NCBI GenBank assembly: GCA_014084085.1
Contig: NPFB01000007.1
Coordinates: 48,050-112,049 of the forward strand
DNA: 64,000 bases
Source: Hondaea fermentalgiana
Taxonomy: Eukaryota; Sar; Bigyra; Thraustochytrida; Thraustochytriidae
Direction of reading: 5' to 3'
Position numbers and translations under genes: made by a program. Under the pieces are notes generated by a model. That model was not told the DNA's origin. It worked only from the letters and a program-made list of their open reading frames with translations, and did not search any database. This document shows, piece after piece, positions 1-9,562 of the stretch. Each line of letters opens with the position of its first letter. Within the stretch, counting starts at the first letter, position 1.

Positions 1-515
1 AATAAATGAATGTGACCGATTGATCAATTGCTCTGTTCGCCAGGTCCCGAGGTTCCTCGCCGGAAAGAGGTTGTACTACGTATCTTGGACCGGGCGGGGC
101 CAGGAGGCCCGTCGAGACGCACGAAGAAGAACGTGAAGGCAAGGCTCTCTCTGCTGCAACTGCTGCGCGGCCCGTGCAGCCAGTGCAGCTGGCTGGTGTG
201 ACTTTGGCCGCCAGCTCTTTCGAGTGGGGACAAGCGCCTCACCTCTGCGGCGGCAGTGGCGCGGCACGGGTCTTTTATCCTCGGTCCGCTGTCCGAGCTC
301 ACGCGTGCATCGCCCGTATCATGGCGGGGTTGATCGCTGGGCTGGAAACCTGCCGGCCAGGTTTCTGGGCGACGATGGCGAGGTTTGCGTCGATGGCACG
401 GCTAGCTGCGCTCGTCTTGAGGGAGGGCGGCGGTCCGGCCAGGATCCCCTCGACCAGCCGTCAGTCACGCCCGAATCCAGCTTCGGGTTCAAGGTGAAGC
501 CGCACCTCGAAAGAT

Positions 516-551
516 GAGGGAGGGAGGGAGGGAGGGAGGGAAGGAGGAGGA
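516..551. repeat. GGGA tetranucleotide microsatellite
   Basis: About seven consecutive GGGA/GGAG units, then a purine-rich tail. It is one of many tetranucleotide tracts in the spacers of this window. Confidence 0.85.
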
Positions 552-600
552 GGGAGACTTGAAGCCAGAGAGGGAGGGAGCCAGGCTGGAACGTACGTGC

Positions 601-626
601 GTTTGCGTTTGCGTTTACGTTTGCGT
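601..626. repeat. GTTTGC hexanucleotide repeat
   Basis: Four copies of GTTTGC, one changed to GTTTAC, lie in the non-coding leader region. Confidence 0.8.
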
Positions 627-2072
627 AGTCCTCGTCGGCGAGGCGTCTGCAGAACAGAGTAGAACAGTGTACAAGCCGAGCCGAGCCGAGCTGAGCGCAG
701 CGGAGCAGGGCGCCTTGCCGTGTGTGTCACTCGGTCGGCCGCTGCAGACACAGTGGCAAATAAGCCAATCAAAGAAACGAACAATCAACAAACAAATTGG
801 ACGATCAGTGGCAGCTGCGGCTGCAGATCAGCCATGGCAGCTGGGCCGGCCGGACAGTGAAGTGGCGGCGGGCCACAGCAGGAGTGCGTGAAGGACCCCG
901 CAGATAAGTCCCTCCCTCCACGCAGTGGAGACGCTCTGCAGCGGGGCGGCTGTCCAGCCCGCGGTGGGGCGTGGCTGCGGGAGGAAGAAAGTTCGAAGTG
1001 GCCCCGCGTGTAGACACGTGGAGAGAGGGAGAGAAAGGGGGGGGAGGGGTGGGGGGAAGGAATAGAGAGAGATCCGCGTGGCGACGCGCGGCAGCAGCAG
1101 CAGCCAGGAGTGGCCGGGGCAGACAGGTACGAACACAAGAGCTTCCCAGCCGGGCGACCGTCCGGCCACCTTTCCAGTGGCCAGCCTGACGCCTCATTAC
1201 CACTGCCTGCCTGCACCAGCGATGAAACCGGCGGCACGCGAGGCTGCGAAGCCGGCCGTGCGGCACGGGCTGCGGGCAGCAGCGATGCGACGCTGCTCTC
1301 CGATGGACCGGCCGTGGGGAGGGAACAAAGAAAAGAAAAGAAAAGAAAAACCAAAAAGAAGAAAAGGAAGAAAAAGAAAGTAGGCCTGAAGAAGAAGAGG
1401 TCGATGAATGAGGCCGCCTTCGTCAATCTTCGACGGACCGAGCGGCTGCGGCACGAAGCTCCCACGCGCCTTCCTGCCATCTGCAGCGCGGCCGGTCTCG
1501 TCGGTTCGGCTTCGGCTTCGTGGCTTCCGACTTCCGAGCGAGCGGCCGCAGTCGGCCCGAGCCAGCCAGCAAGCAACCAGCCCCAAAGCGGCCGGCCGGG
1601 TCCTGGCTGCCGGTTCTCACGCAGCCCAGCCTGAGCGAGCCAAGGCCCGCTCGCCACGCTTCGCAGCCCGAGGCGAGGCGAGGCCAGGCGTCGCGTCGCG
1701 TCGCCGCCGTGCGAGGCTGGCTGGGCCGGCGTCGCGGGCGGCATATCCGACCGAGCGTGCGATGTGTACTTTGCGCTGCACAGTAGCTAGCACCAACACG
1801 ATTTCAATGCGAGGCTCGCGATCTTTGCTGGGTCTGGTTTCCGTCGCATGATCGTTGTCCTCGCGAGGGCGATGACGAGGACGCGGAGCGGCAACGCGTG
1901 GACCGGACAGGGGAGGCTGGATGTGCCGCGCCGGGTTCTCGAGCACAGAGGAGGGAGCCTAGGAAGGAAGGAAGGGAGAAGGAAGTGCCGCGCCTGCCTT
2001 CGTTCGGTCGTTCGTTCGTTTATACCAGCCACGCCGCTGCGTTCCTTGGAAATCCTCGCAAGTCTCATGCTC

Positions 2073-2139
2073 TCATCGCAGCGCATCGCAGCGCATCGCA
2101 GCGCATCGGATCGGATCGCATCGCAGCGCAGCGCATCGC
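2073..2139. repeat. GCATCGCAGC-type decamer repeat
   Basis: Roughly six degenerate copies of GCATCGCAGC, interspersed with GGATCG variants. No coding role is visible. Confidence 0.8.
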
Positions 2140-2481
2140 CTCGATTCCGTTCGTTTCGTTTCGTTGTGATTCATTCAATTTCATTCATTCATTCTTTCGT
2201 CTCTCGCGTGGCTCTGGACGCTCGCGTGCGCGGCGGGAATTGAGAAAAATGAGGGACGCGGGAGCCGCAACCGGCAGCGCAGTCGGGATCTTTCTTTCTT
2301 TGCTCGGCAAGGCCGATGGATCGGTCGCCGGTTGCCGGTTGCGGCCACTGCGGCTTGCCGGCCTGATTGCTCGCTCCAGCGGGCGGGTGGCGGCTCGTGG
2401 TGGTCTCGCCGCAGCGCAGGTGGCCTCGCTCATGCAGGAATGGATGCTCGATCATCCTTGCCCGCCTCCTTTTTTTCTTTT

Positions 2482-2483
2482 TT

Positions 2484-2534
<51 letters not shown>

Positions 2535-2636
2535 NNNNNNNNNNNNNNNNNNNNNNNNNNNNNNNNNNNNNNNNNNNNNNNNNNNNNNNNNNNNNNNNNN
2601 NNNNNNNNNNNNNNNNNNNNNNNNNNNNNNNNNNTT

Positions 2637-2687
<51 letters not shown>
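2482..2687. repeat. TTTC microsatellite interrupted by a 100-base assembly gap
   Basis: A perfect TTTC tract enters the gap at 2534 and leaves it in the same repeat at 2635. The run of exactly 100 Ns (2535-2634) is therefore a scaffolding gap placed inside the repeat. The true length of the array is unknown. Confidence 0.97.
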
Positions 2688-3000
2688 GGCCGCTGTTTGC
2701 GGTCTGTCTGGCTGCGTCTGTCTGTGTGTCTGTGTGTCTGTCTGTCTGTCTGTTCAAAGTTTGCTCGTACACTGCAGTTCAAAATTGCCTGCCTGCCTGG
2801 GCCGGTCGCCCTGGCGCGCGCGGGGCCGCTTCCCGCCCTTCTCCCTCTCTCTCTCTCGCTCCCTCGGCGCGGCCCGAGTGCCGCAGCGGGCGGGCGAGCA
2901 AACCCGAATCGCGCAGGGCCCGCGAGCGAGCGAGCGAGGCGTGCCCTCCCCCGTCGCTTCGAACGAGCGAAGTTCGAAGGTCGTACCGCGCACGCAGGGC

Positions 3001-3038
3001 GCAGGCAGGCAAGCAGGCAGGCACGCAGGCAGGCAGGA
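3001..3038. repeat. GCAG/GCAAG tetranucleotide repeat
   Basis: Tandem GCAG(G) units with GCAA and GCAC variants. Similar tracts recur before several start codons in this window (13253, 34811, 35451, 40119, 61337). Confidence 0.8.
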
Positions 3039-4046
3039 CCACGAGGCGGCGGTGTTGCTCCGACGTGGCTTGTGTGGCTTGCGCGCATTGGTCGATTGAT
3101 CGCTCGCTCGCTCGATCATCAATCCTTGGCGGGTCGATTCGAATCAAACATCCGCCCCCTTCATCCCTTGCATTCCATTCATTCCATTGCATTCCACTTT
3201 TCGAAACCAGCCGGGCGCTTTCCCTGCTTTCTTTTTCTTCTTCTTTCTTTCTTTTCTTTCTTCCTTTCCTTTTCCTTCTTTCTACCTTCATCGGACTGGA
3301 TTCCTCCGAAGAGCGCGACCAGCTCAGCTGCCGCCTGCACCCTCCTGCTCCTCCGGGGCAGACGCAGATTCTTCGCAGCCGCGCGTGCCGCCCTGCCTCT
3401 CGCTGCCCGCCGCGCCGCTGCCCGTCCGGAGCGCGCGAGCGAGAGCCTGCCTGACAGGCAGACAAACAGACACACGGGGAGGAGACGGAGCCGGAGCCGG
3501 AGACGGGGAGACGGAGACAGAGTCGGCGGCAGAGGGACCACAGAACAAAAAGAAAACCCAAGCCAGCAAGCAAGCTGCCGCCCGGAGCCGCGCGAGTGAT
3601 TGATCACTTGCGCGAAGCTCCCCAGCCCTCTCGCCCCACGCCCGCCCTCCGTCGCGAGCGCTCGCGCGGCGCTGGCCGTGCCGCCTGTAGCTGCTCGCGT
3701 CGCCCGCCGGGGCGCGGCGCGCGAGCGCGCGAGCGAGCTCGGGGCAGACAGACCAGGACGTCGGTGGTGAGGCGACAAAGGAAAGGAAAGTAAAAGTACA
3801 GACGAACAGGCACAGTTCTGGACGCGGCGCAGACAACAAGGCGAGACCAGCCAGCCAGCCTCGCGGCGTGACGGACACGCCAACGTGCGCAGAGCGAGCG
3901 AGCGACTGACTGCGCGAGGCCGCCGCACGCCGCAGACGCAGACGCGAACGCGCGACACGCCGGCGTGGAAACGGATCGAAGGGCCGGCTGACGCGGTCGT
4001 TCATCTCCTTGCCTTCGCAACGACACGACCCTAGCCAGGTGCAAAC

Positions 4047-7000
4047 ATGATGTCACGACTCGGAGGCCTGGCAGCGGGAGGGCAAGCCAGCAAGGGCGCC
4101 CGCGGCCTCGACGCTCTGAACGGCCCCGGCGAAGCAGACATGTTCGACGCCTTTGAGGTGAACCACCACCTCACGTCCGCGAGCGGAAGTGATTCAGAAG
4201 AGTCTTCCGTACAATATGCCACCTCTCTGCACAGCGATAGCCTCGAGGGCTCGCCCTGCGTCGAAGCCTTCCCGAGCACAACTTCATCAGCATCTGCCAT
4301 CCCCAATGGAAGGTCTTGGAACGAGGTGCTCGGCATGCACCCTCGAAGCGCCAGCTCGGGGAGCTGCAGCAGCAGCAGCAATAGTGGCCATGGCAACGGC
4401 CACACATTGAGCGAGCTGGACAACATGCACTTTCGTCCCCATGATGGTATCTTCCCCAGCGATATCCCCGGCAAGCTCATGTCGCTCAACGCGCCATACA
4501 TTTCCAGGTCCACGCGCGAACCCACCAACGACAACACTGGCTGGGGCTCGGCCTTTGATCTCCCCGCCACACCTCTCCCTTCAGCCTTCAACCTGGACGA
4601 CGGGCCCGCCATGCACGACGTCTCAGGCCTTGGCTCACATTTTTCAGACCCCGAGCCCCATCGCGCTAGCCATGGAGGCTTTTTCGAAAACCAAGACACA
4701 AACCACCTCCTCCAGCACCAGCACCACCACCAGAACCAGAACCAGCAGCAGCACAATCATCACGCCCCACACCACACAGACTCGTGCTGCATGCACCAAC
4801 CACAGGCACAGCCTTTTCTCAACAACCCCATGGACGCGCATCGGGAAACCTGCTTCTCGCAGGTGTCCGTCGACCCGAACAATCAATTGTCTTCCAACAA
4901 GCCGCCGTCCATGGCCGCAACGGTCGAAGTGTACGCCGTGAGAGAGGACAAGAGGCTCATGGGATTCAAGTCGTGCTACGAGCGTCGCTGGAACTCGCGC
5001 ACACGCACCAAAAACCTTCGCTGCTTTCCGCAATGCGGTCCTGGCGCCAAGCATAACGCCAAAGGTTTCTGCGGTTGTGCCATCAAGGGCATCGTCCACA
5101 TGCCGTGCGCGCCCACAACCGAGCTCTTTGGCTGGGCCGTGCTCGACCTCAAGGACAGCCAAAAGGTGACCGACTTCAAGCAAGATGGCGGCATTCGCAT
5201 TGACCACATGCGAGCGCTCGAGCGCAGCAAGCAAAACCCGCGCAACGAATTTCTCCCTTGCCGCGTCGTCCACGAGCTCGCCAACATGGTCTCGCTATTT
5301 GCCAACGAGGACTACATGGGTTGGGACTACCGCTGGACCGGCCACAAACACACCAGCCACATCCAGCACTGCCTCTTTGTGCTCATCTTCCAGCGTGACC
5401 CGGGCAACCCAGACTGGCTCCAGCTCATCGGCATTGGCGAAACCACACCCTTTAAGCTCACTTCTGCGCGTACTGCGCTCCGTCGCCGCCGCGAGCAAGC
5501 CGATGCCGCCTCCTCGCCCACGGACTCCCCCAACGACGACGATTGCAAAGACGCAGCAGCAAAGGAAGAAAGAGCTGCTGGTTCTGGTTCTGCTGGCGCC
5601 ACAGCTGCGAAATCCGCCATTGCTGAGGCTGCTGCCCCGGCTGCTGCCCCGGCTGCTGCTGCAGAGATTCTTCCGCCGCTCCCGCCCGCCTCCTCGTCTG
5701 CATCCGCCCCATTCACTGACCATATCAAGCAAGAGCGGGTTGCAAGCGAGCTGTCCCAGCACAGTGCGACGAGCAGTTCGAGTCGCACGACCTCGGAGGA
5801 CAACGAAGAGAAGTCCCCGACTGCGTCAGGTAAGCGCAAGTGCCCCGTCGTGCCCGCACTTGACGCTGCGGGCGCGGCCTCGCCCCGCCGCGTGCGTCTA
5901 CGCGCCGAGGCGCGAGAATCACTGCTGCGCTCGATTCTCGAATACTGCAAGCGCGAGCGCGTTGATGCGCTCGAAAAGCGTCGCAACAGGCGCTACATGA
6001 TTCAGTCCGAAATCACCTCGCGCATCACGGCACCCATCTTTTTCGACGCGCTCAAGTCCCAAGAGTTGTCCGAATCTCTCCTTGACCTCGATCCCAATCT
6101 GGACCTCAACTGTTTTGACGATATGGACATGTTGTCCAGCAGCTCCTCTGAGGACGATCAATCCTCACCTGGCCCTGACGATCGGGACTCGGGCTCGGGC
6201 TCCCCCGTTGAAGGACGTCCGCACGCGTCCTCCACGTCCTCGCTCTCGTCGAGCGACTCGGCCCCGGGGCAAGAGCGCCCGCGGAGACGGGACCGCAAGG
6301 TGGAAAACATTGTGCTGTCCACGATTGCGCGGGACCAAGGCCTCAGTCAGCGACTCGCCGAGTTCTTTTCGGAGTCCTCGGTGAACCACGGAGACGATGC
6401 GCAGACCAACGCAGATGGCGATTTTGGCAAAGGCGTCAAGAGCGGCAAACAACGCCAAGGCACCATGAAGCTCTTTCGTAACTTCGAGGTCATTATCCGC
6501 TCCTGCCTCGAAGACGTCATTGACGACGCACGCGCGGGCACCACGACCTTTGATGAGGATGACGTGCATATTCTCGAGCAGTTCCAGCGATCATTGGTCT
6601 CTGCGCGCAATCTTGCACGTCTCGATAAGCGCTGGTACTCGATTCGGGTCACGCACGAATTCTCGCTCCTCTCGGCGGACTGGCGCATGCGCAAGGCCCC
6701 CCACCACGGATATGATGACGAATTCTTCCAGAATCTCATGTGCGACAAGACGGGCATGTTTAACAAAGTGGTGGCCACTGCCCTTTCGAGCGCCTTTCGC
6801 CAGCTCGCCTTCAAGTGTCACGACAATGCCGTCAGCATTCGCATCGGAAACGGTGCCGTGCCCATGAATCTACAGTCCATGTACCTTTTCAAGACCGACG
6901 GAGAAGAACACGTGTTCCCCTTTGATGGTCCCGTGCTCTGGTTTGGGGAACTCCCCAAGAAAACCTACGTATGCACGATTGAGAACAATGATCAGGGCAC

Positions 7001-7265
7001 GCTGATGCTTCTCAACTGCACTGTGCGCGACGCCGAGGGCTATTGCGTCGGTCTTCTCGAGTCTATTTTCGTCGCCTATGATCGTCCGGACGAACTCATT
7101 TACCGCCGGAGCATGTATGAATTCTCGTCCAAGCCTGAGCTTTCGCGCGACGTCGGATCCATTTGGCCCGTCAAGTATAGGGATCGCTTCATTGGCGAGA
7201 CGGTTGAGGTTTTTGATAAGCGCTTTTCCTATGCGCAACCCGCCGTCACCTCTGCCTTGTACTGA
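4047..7265 (+). CDS. Large protein of unknown family, probably nuclear/regulatory
   Basis: 1072 residues, opening with tandem ATGs after a long leader; no family was recognised. Residues 1-290 are low-complexity: Ser-rich, with a His/Gln-rich stretch near 220-250. A compact, well-composed block follows at about 290-475. It holds a possible metal site, Cys326-x3-Cys330-x11-Cys342-x-Cys344, then long hydrophobic/aromatic segments. Residues 480-630 are Ala/Ser/Glu-rich linker containing a basic KRK patch. A second ordered block covers about 750-1072 and ends in a beta-rich region, after an acidic Ser-rich spacer (near 690-740) that follows a basic helical stretch (about 620-680). The arrangement of two ordered blocks separated by acidic and Ser-rich linkers recalls transcription or chromatin regulators. 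That is inference from composition only. The gene is unspliced. Confidence 0.85.
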   Translation: MMSRLGGLAAGGQASKGARGLDALNGPGEADMFDAFEVNHHLTSASGSDSEESSVQYATSLHSDSLEGSPCVEAFPSTTSSASAIPNGRSWNEVLGMHPRSASSGSCSSSSNSGHGNGHTLSELDNMHFRPHDGIFPSDIPGKLMSLNAPYISRSTREPTNDNTGWGSAFDLPATPLPSAFNLDDGPAMHDVSGLGSHFSDPEPHRASHGGFFENQDTNHLLQHQHHHQNQNQQQHNHHAPHHTDSCCMHQPQAQPFLNNPMDAHRETCFSQVSVDPNNQLSSNKPPSMAATVEVYAVREDKRLMGFKSCYERRWNSRTRTKNLRCFPQCGPGAKHNAKGFCGCAIKGIVHMPCAPTTELFGWAVLDLKDSQKVTDFKQDGGIRIDHMRALERSKQNPRNEFLPCRVVHELANMVSLFANEDYMGWDYRWTGHKHTSHIQHCLFVLIFQRDPGNPDWLQLIGIGETTPFKLTSARTALRRRREQADAASSPTDSPNDDDCKDAAAKEERAAGSGSAGATAAKSAIAEAAAPAAAPAAAAEILPPLPPASSSASAPFTDHIKQERVASELSQHSATSSSSRTTSEDNEEKSPTASGKRKCPVVPALDAAGAASPRRVRLRAEARESLLRSILEYCKRERVDALEKRRNRRYMIQSEITSRITAPIFFDALKSQELSESLLDLDPNLDLNCFDDMDMLSSSSSEDDQSSPGPDDRDSGSGSPVEGRPHASSTSSLSSSDSAPGQERPRRRDRKVENIVLSTIARDQGLSQRLAEFFSESSVNHGDDAQTNADGDFGKGVKSGKQRQGTMKLFRNFEVIIRSCLEDVIDDARAGTTTFDEDDVHILEQFQRSLVSARNLARLDKRWYSIRVTHEFSLLSADWRMRKAPHHGYDDEFFQNLMCDKTGMFNKVVATALSSAFRQLAFKCHDNAVSIRIGNGAVPMNLQSMYLFKTDGEEHVFPFDGPVLWFGELPKKTYVCTIENNDQGTLMLLNCTVRDAEGYCVGLLESIFVAYDRPDELIYRRSMYEFSSKPELSRDVGSIWPVKYRDRFIGETVEVFDKRFSYAQPAVTSALY

Positions 7266-7555
7266 CGCGTTTTTCCCTTTCTACTTCATACACATACACA
7301 CACACACTCTATTCATTTATAATCAGAATAAGTTAATCCTATTATGTATTCCACGATCTCCTCATCTTCATTTTGTTTTTCTTCGCCAGGCTGCGTTTAC
7401 GTTGTTCGCCTTGCGTCCGTTCGTTCGTTCGTTCGTTCGTTCATTTGTTCATTCGTTGATGACACCGCCATAAATGGAACTTTTGGCCTAGCGCTACAGG
7501 GACGAGAAGGTGGCTTCTGCTATTTACTTTCAACTGACGGTCCGCGAGCTTGCTT
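7266..7555. other. 3' flank of the 1072-aa gene with TTCG-type repeat
   Basis: AT-richer than the coding parts, with a CA-rich stretch (7290-7310) and a run of GTTC/TTCG units around 7420-7455. No gene is seen. It probably contains the polyadenylation site of the upstream gene. Confidence 0.5.
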
Positions 7556-7805
7556 GATTGGTTTTGCTTGGTTTTGCTTGGTTTTGCTTGCTTGGTTTTG
7601 CTTGCTTGGTTTTGCTTGCTTGGTTTTGCCTGGTTTTGCTTGCTTTTGCTTGCGTTTGCTTTTGCTTGGTTTTGCTTGGTTTTGCTTGGTTTTGCTTGGT
7701 TTTGCTTGGATTTGCTTGGTTTTGCTTGGTTTTGCTTGGTTTTGCTTGGGTTTTGCTTGGTTTTGCTTGCTTTTGCTTGCTTTTGCTTGCTTTTGCGAGC
7801 TTGCT
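7556..7805. repeat. TTTTGCTTGG minisatellite upstream of CZIB
   Basis: About 25 head-to-tail copies of a 9-14 base unit built on TTTTGCTTGG, with variants carrying an extra CTTG or a CCTGG. The array ends about 120 bp before the first CZIB exon, so it lies in that gene's promoter or 5' leader. It is open in several frames only because the unit lacks stops. Confidence 0.93.
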
Positions 7806-7924
7806 TTACATTTGCTTACTTGTCTGTCTCTCCTTCCCATAGTAAACAAATCACTCATGTTTTGGTTGCTGTCCTTCAAGTTGCCAGACCATCAAACGAG
7901 GAATCACGAAGAAAGGCATCAAAG

Positions 7925-8658
7925 ATGGTGGTACGTGCGCACGAACAAGTCGTCGAGTGTTTGGTTCTTGTCGAACGGAGAGGCGCCACTGCGAGCGCGC
8001 TCGTGAGCGGGCCAACGAAGCAAGCACCGTGAGACTCCTGCGTGACTTGGCGAAGGATCGATCTCGACGACACTGCCTGCACCAGGGACGCTCGCGAGTT
8101 TGCGTGCGACGAGGACGCGGAGCAACGCCAGAGGTAACCAATGTCGTAAGAGCAAGAAAGAACTGACGAGCACACGCTGGCGTACAGGTTTATGAGCTGC
8201 GCGTCAAGGCAGAGCTAGAGAATGTGGCAAAGGTGAGCTTCCCCGAACAGTGGAGTTTGGTGGTCAAGGCCGCCACGAGCGACGAGACGCGCAGTGTCAT
8301 CGTGGACCCTACGAACGAAGAGGAAATTAGCGGAAGTCGCGGCACATGCAACTTCAAGCTCAAATGGCCTGGCGAGAAGAAGGACAGCTGGCTCAAAGTT
8401 GTCGAGCCGAAAAAGGGCCAGGTGTCCTTTCTCACCGCCGATACCGCCGATGATTTCGTCGCGGTGATCGCTTTCGAATGCCGCGGCATGGAGCCTGTCG
8501 AGTGGAACCACAAGGACGGTGCTTTTACCGTGGAGGCCGTCTCGGGCAAAGTCTTTGACGACGTTTCCTTTGCCGAGGATGACTTTTATGACTACGACGA
8601 GGACGCTGACGCTTCGATTGGCGTCAGCGAAATCGCGCATACCATCGAACGTGCCTGA
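7925..8658 (+). CDS. CZIB: CZIB/DUF866 family protein, two exons (7925..7930, 8188..8658)
   Basis: The second exon matches the DUF866 family (C1orf123, CXXC-motif zinc-binding protein). It carries FECRGMEPVEW, a VFDDVSFAEDDFYDYDED stretch and the final SIGVSEIAH motif. Translation of 8188-8223 gives VYELRVKAELEN, which fits the family N-terminus (L-I-KA-LEN). There is no ATG in that position, and an AG acceptor precedes it (8186-8187). An ATG GTG at 7925 followed by a GTACGT donor supplies the start. The spliced protein is 158 aa, as in the animal protein (160 aa), and the first residues align without gaps. Both CxxC pairs that bind zinc in the family are absent here: the second is KLKWP where the family has Cys-x2-Cys. 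The cellular role of the family is poorly known. The assignment is strong; the exact first exon is likely. Confidence 0.85.
7931..8187 (+). other. Intron 1 of CZIB (257 bp)
   Basis: Donor GTACGT follows ATG GTG, and the acceptor is GCGTACAG. It is phase 0. Removing it restores the conserved N-terminus of the DUF866 family. Confidence 0.8.
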
Positions 8659-9562
8659 TCAAGCTCATTTTACCGCTTCTTCGTCTCGTAGCGTGACACA
8701 ACCAAGAGAGACCTCGTACGATACATGGATTAAATTCATCTTTTCTCGCGCGGGAAAAGGAAAAAGAAAAGAAAGTTTGCTACTTTTTACCATCTTGATC
8801 TCGCTTGCTGATCGCGCATAGATACCTCCTACCCTGTGGCTAGTCGCGCGACCTCGCGAGAAAAAACTCGATGGCCGCGCATGACAACGGCGGTCGAGGA
8901 TGCATCGATGAAAAAAGATATGGGCGAAGTGGGTTGTGAGCTCTATTGACTCACTATTCTAATCAAGTCGTCAACGAATGACAGTCCACCAGCCAGGTCT
9001 TGAGGCTCCCATTCTTTCACTCGACACAACCAATCTGAACGGCACCATATCGCCACTGAGCCCCCTCTCAGGCCCTGGCAGGCTGCAAAACTACGTAGTA
9101 CGGCTCGATGCGTTGCGTTCGTCCGCCTCGCAGGGCCACGGGAGAACCCGCCCCACCTCATCTCACCTTTCTTTCCAGGGGAACCTCACTGGCAGGCCGC
9201 GAGGGACAATCGTCATGATGTGCCTTGTTGCTGCTGTTCAAGATGCGTTGCTGCTGCTGCTCCAACCAATGCGCCAAAGATCTTTCACACAGCACACTCA
9301 CACGTCAGTGCAGAGCGCAACGCACACCCCCTTTTCCCACGGGTTCCGGAACCCGCGTCTCCCTGGTTTTCTTTTCTTTCTTGGCGCAAGCGACTGCGAC
9401 TCGGATACTACCAGGCCAGCGATCGAGCAGACCCCGAACCAAGAGCGAGAGACCGAGGAAACCCGACGAGGGACGCACGCACACCAGGAACAAGCGACGC
9501 ACGAAGGCTCGAGCTCTCGTGTAGAGTAGAGCCGAGAGAGCAAAGAGCTTTGTTGTGGAGCC
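8659..9562. other. CZIB-PARP1 spacer
   Basis: No coding potential. It holds the CZIB 3' end and the PARP1 promoter/leader. A GCGGGAAA octamer (8750-8757, E2F-type half site) is present, but at about 800 bp from PARP1 it may equally lie in the CZIB 3' UTR. Confidence 0.5.

Larger units (their letters stand above)
1..4046. other. Long non-coding, repeat-rich leader/promoter region
   Basis: No open frame here has the composition of a protein; the long ones are antisense or run through microsatellites and the N gap. The stretch is GC-rich and packed with short tandem repeats (GGGA, GTTTGC, GCATCGCAGC, TTTC, GCAG, GAGC types). It lies directly upstream of the large gene at 4047, so it probably holds that gene's promoter and 5' leader. 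A spliced leader exon cannot be excluded by eye. Confidence 0.6.

Noticed and set aside
785..1744. 319-codon open frame on the minus strand
   Set aside because: Composition of GC-rich non-coding DNA with poly-Phe from an A-rich tract; no domain pattern.
3127..3160. TCGATTCGAATC stretch resembling a tRNA T-arm
   Set aside because: No matching acceptor, D or anticodon arms could be built around it.
1898..3454. 518-codon open frame in the leader region
   Set aside because: It runs through the N gap and the TTTC microsatellite, starts without homology and has the composition of repeats.
7520..8032. Frames encoding repeated FAWFCLVLLG-type sequence
   Set aside because: Translation of the TTTTGCTTGG minisatellite, not a gene.
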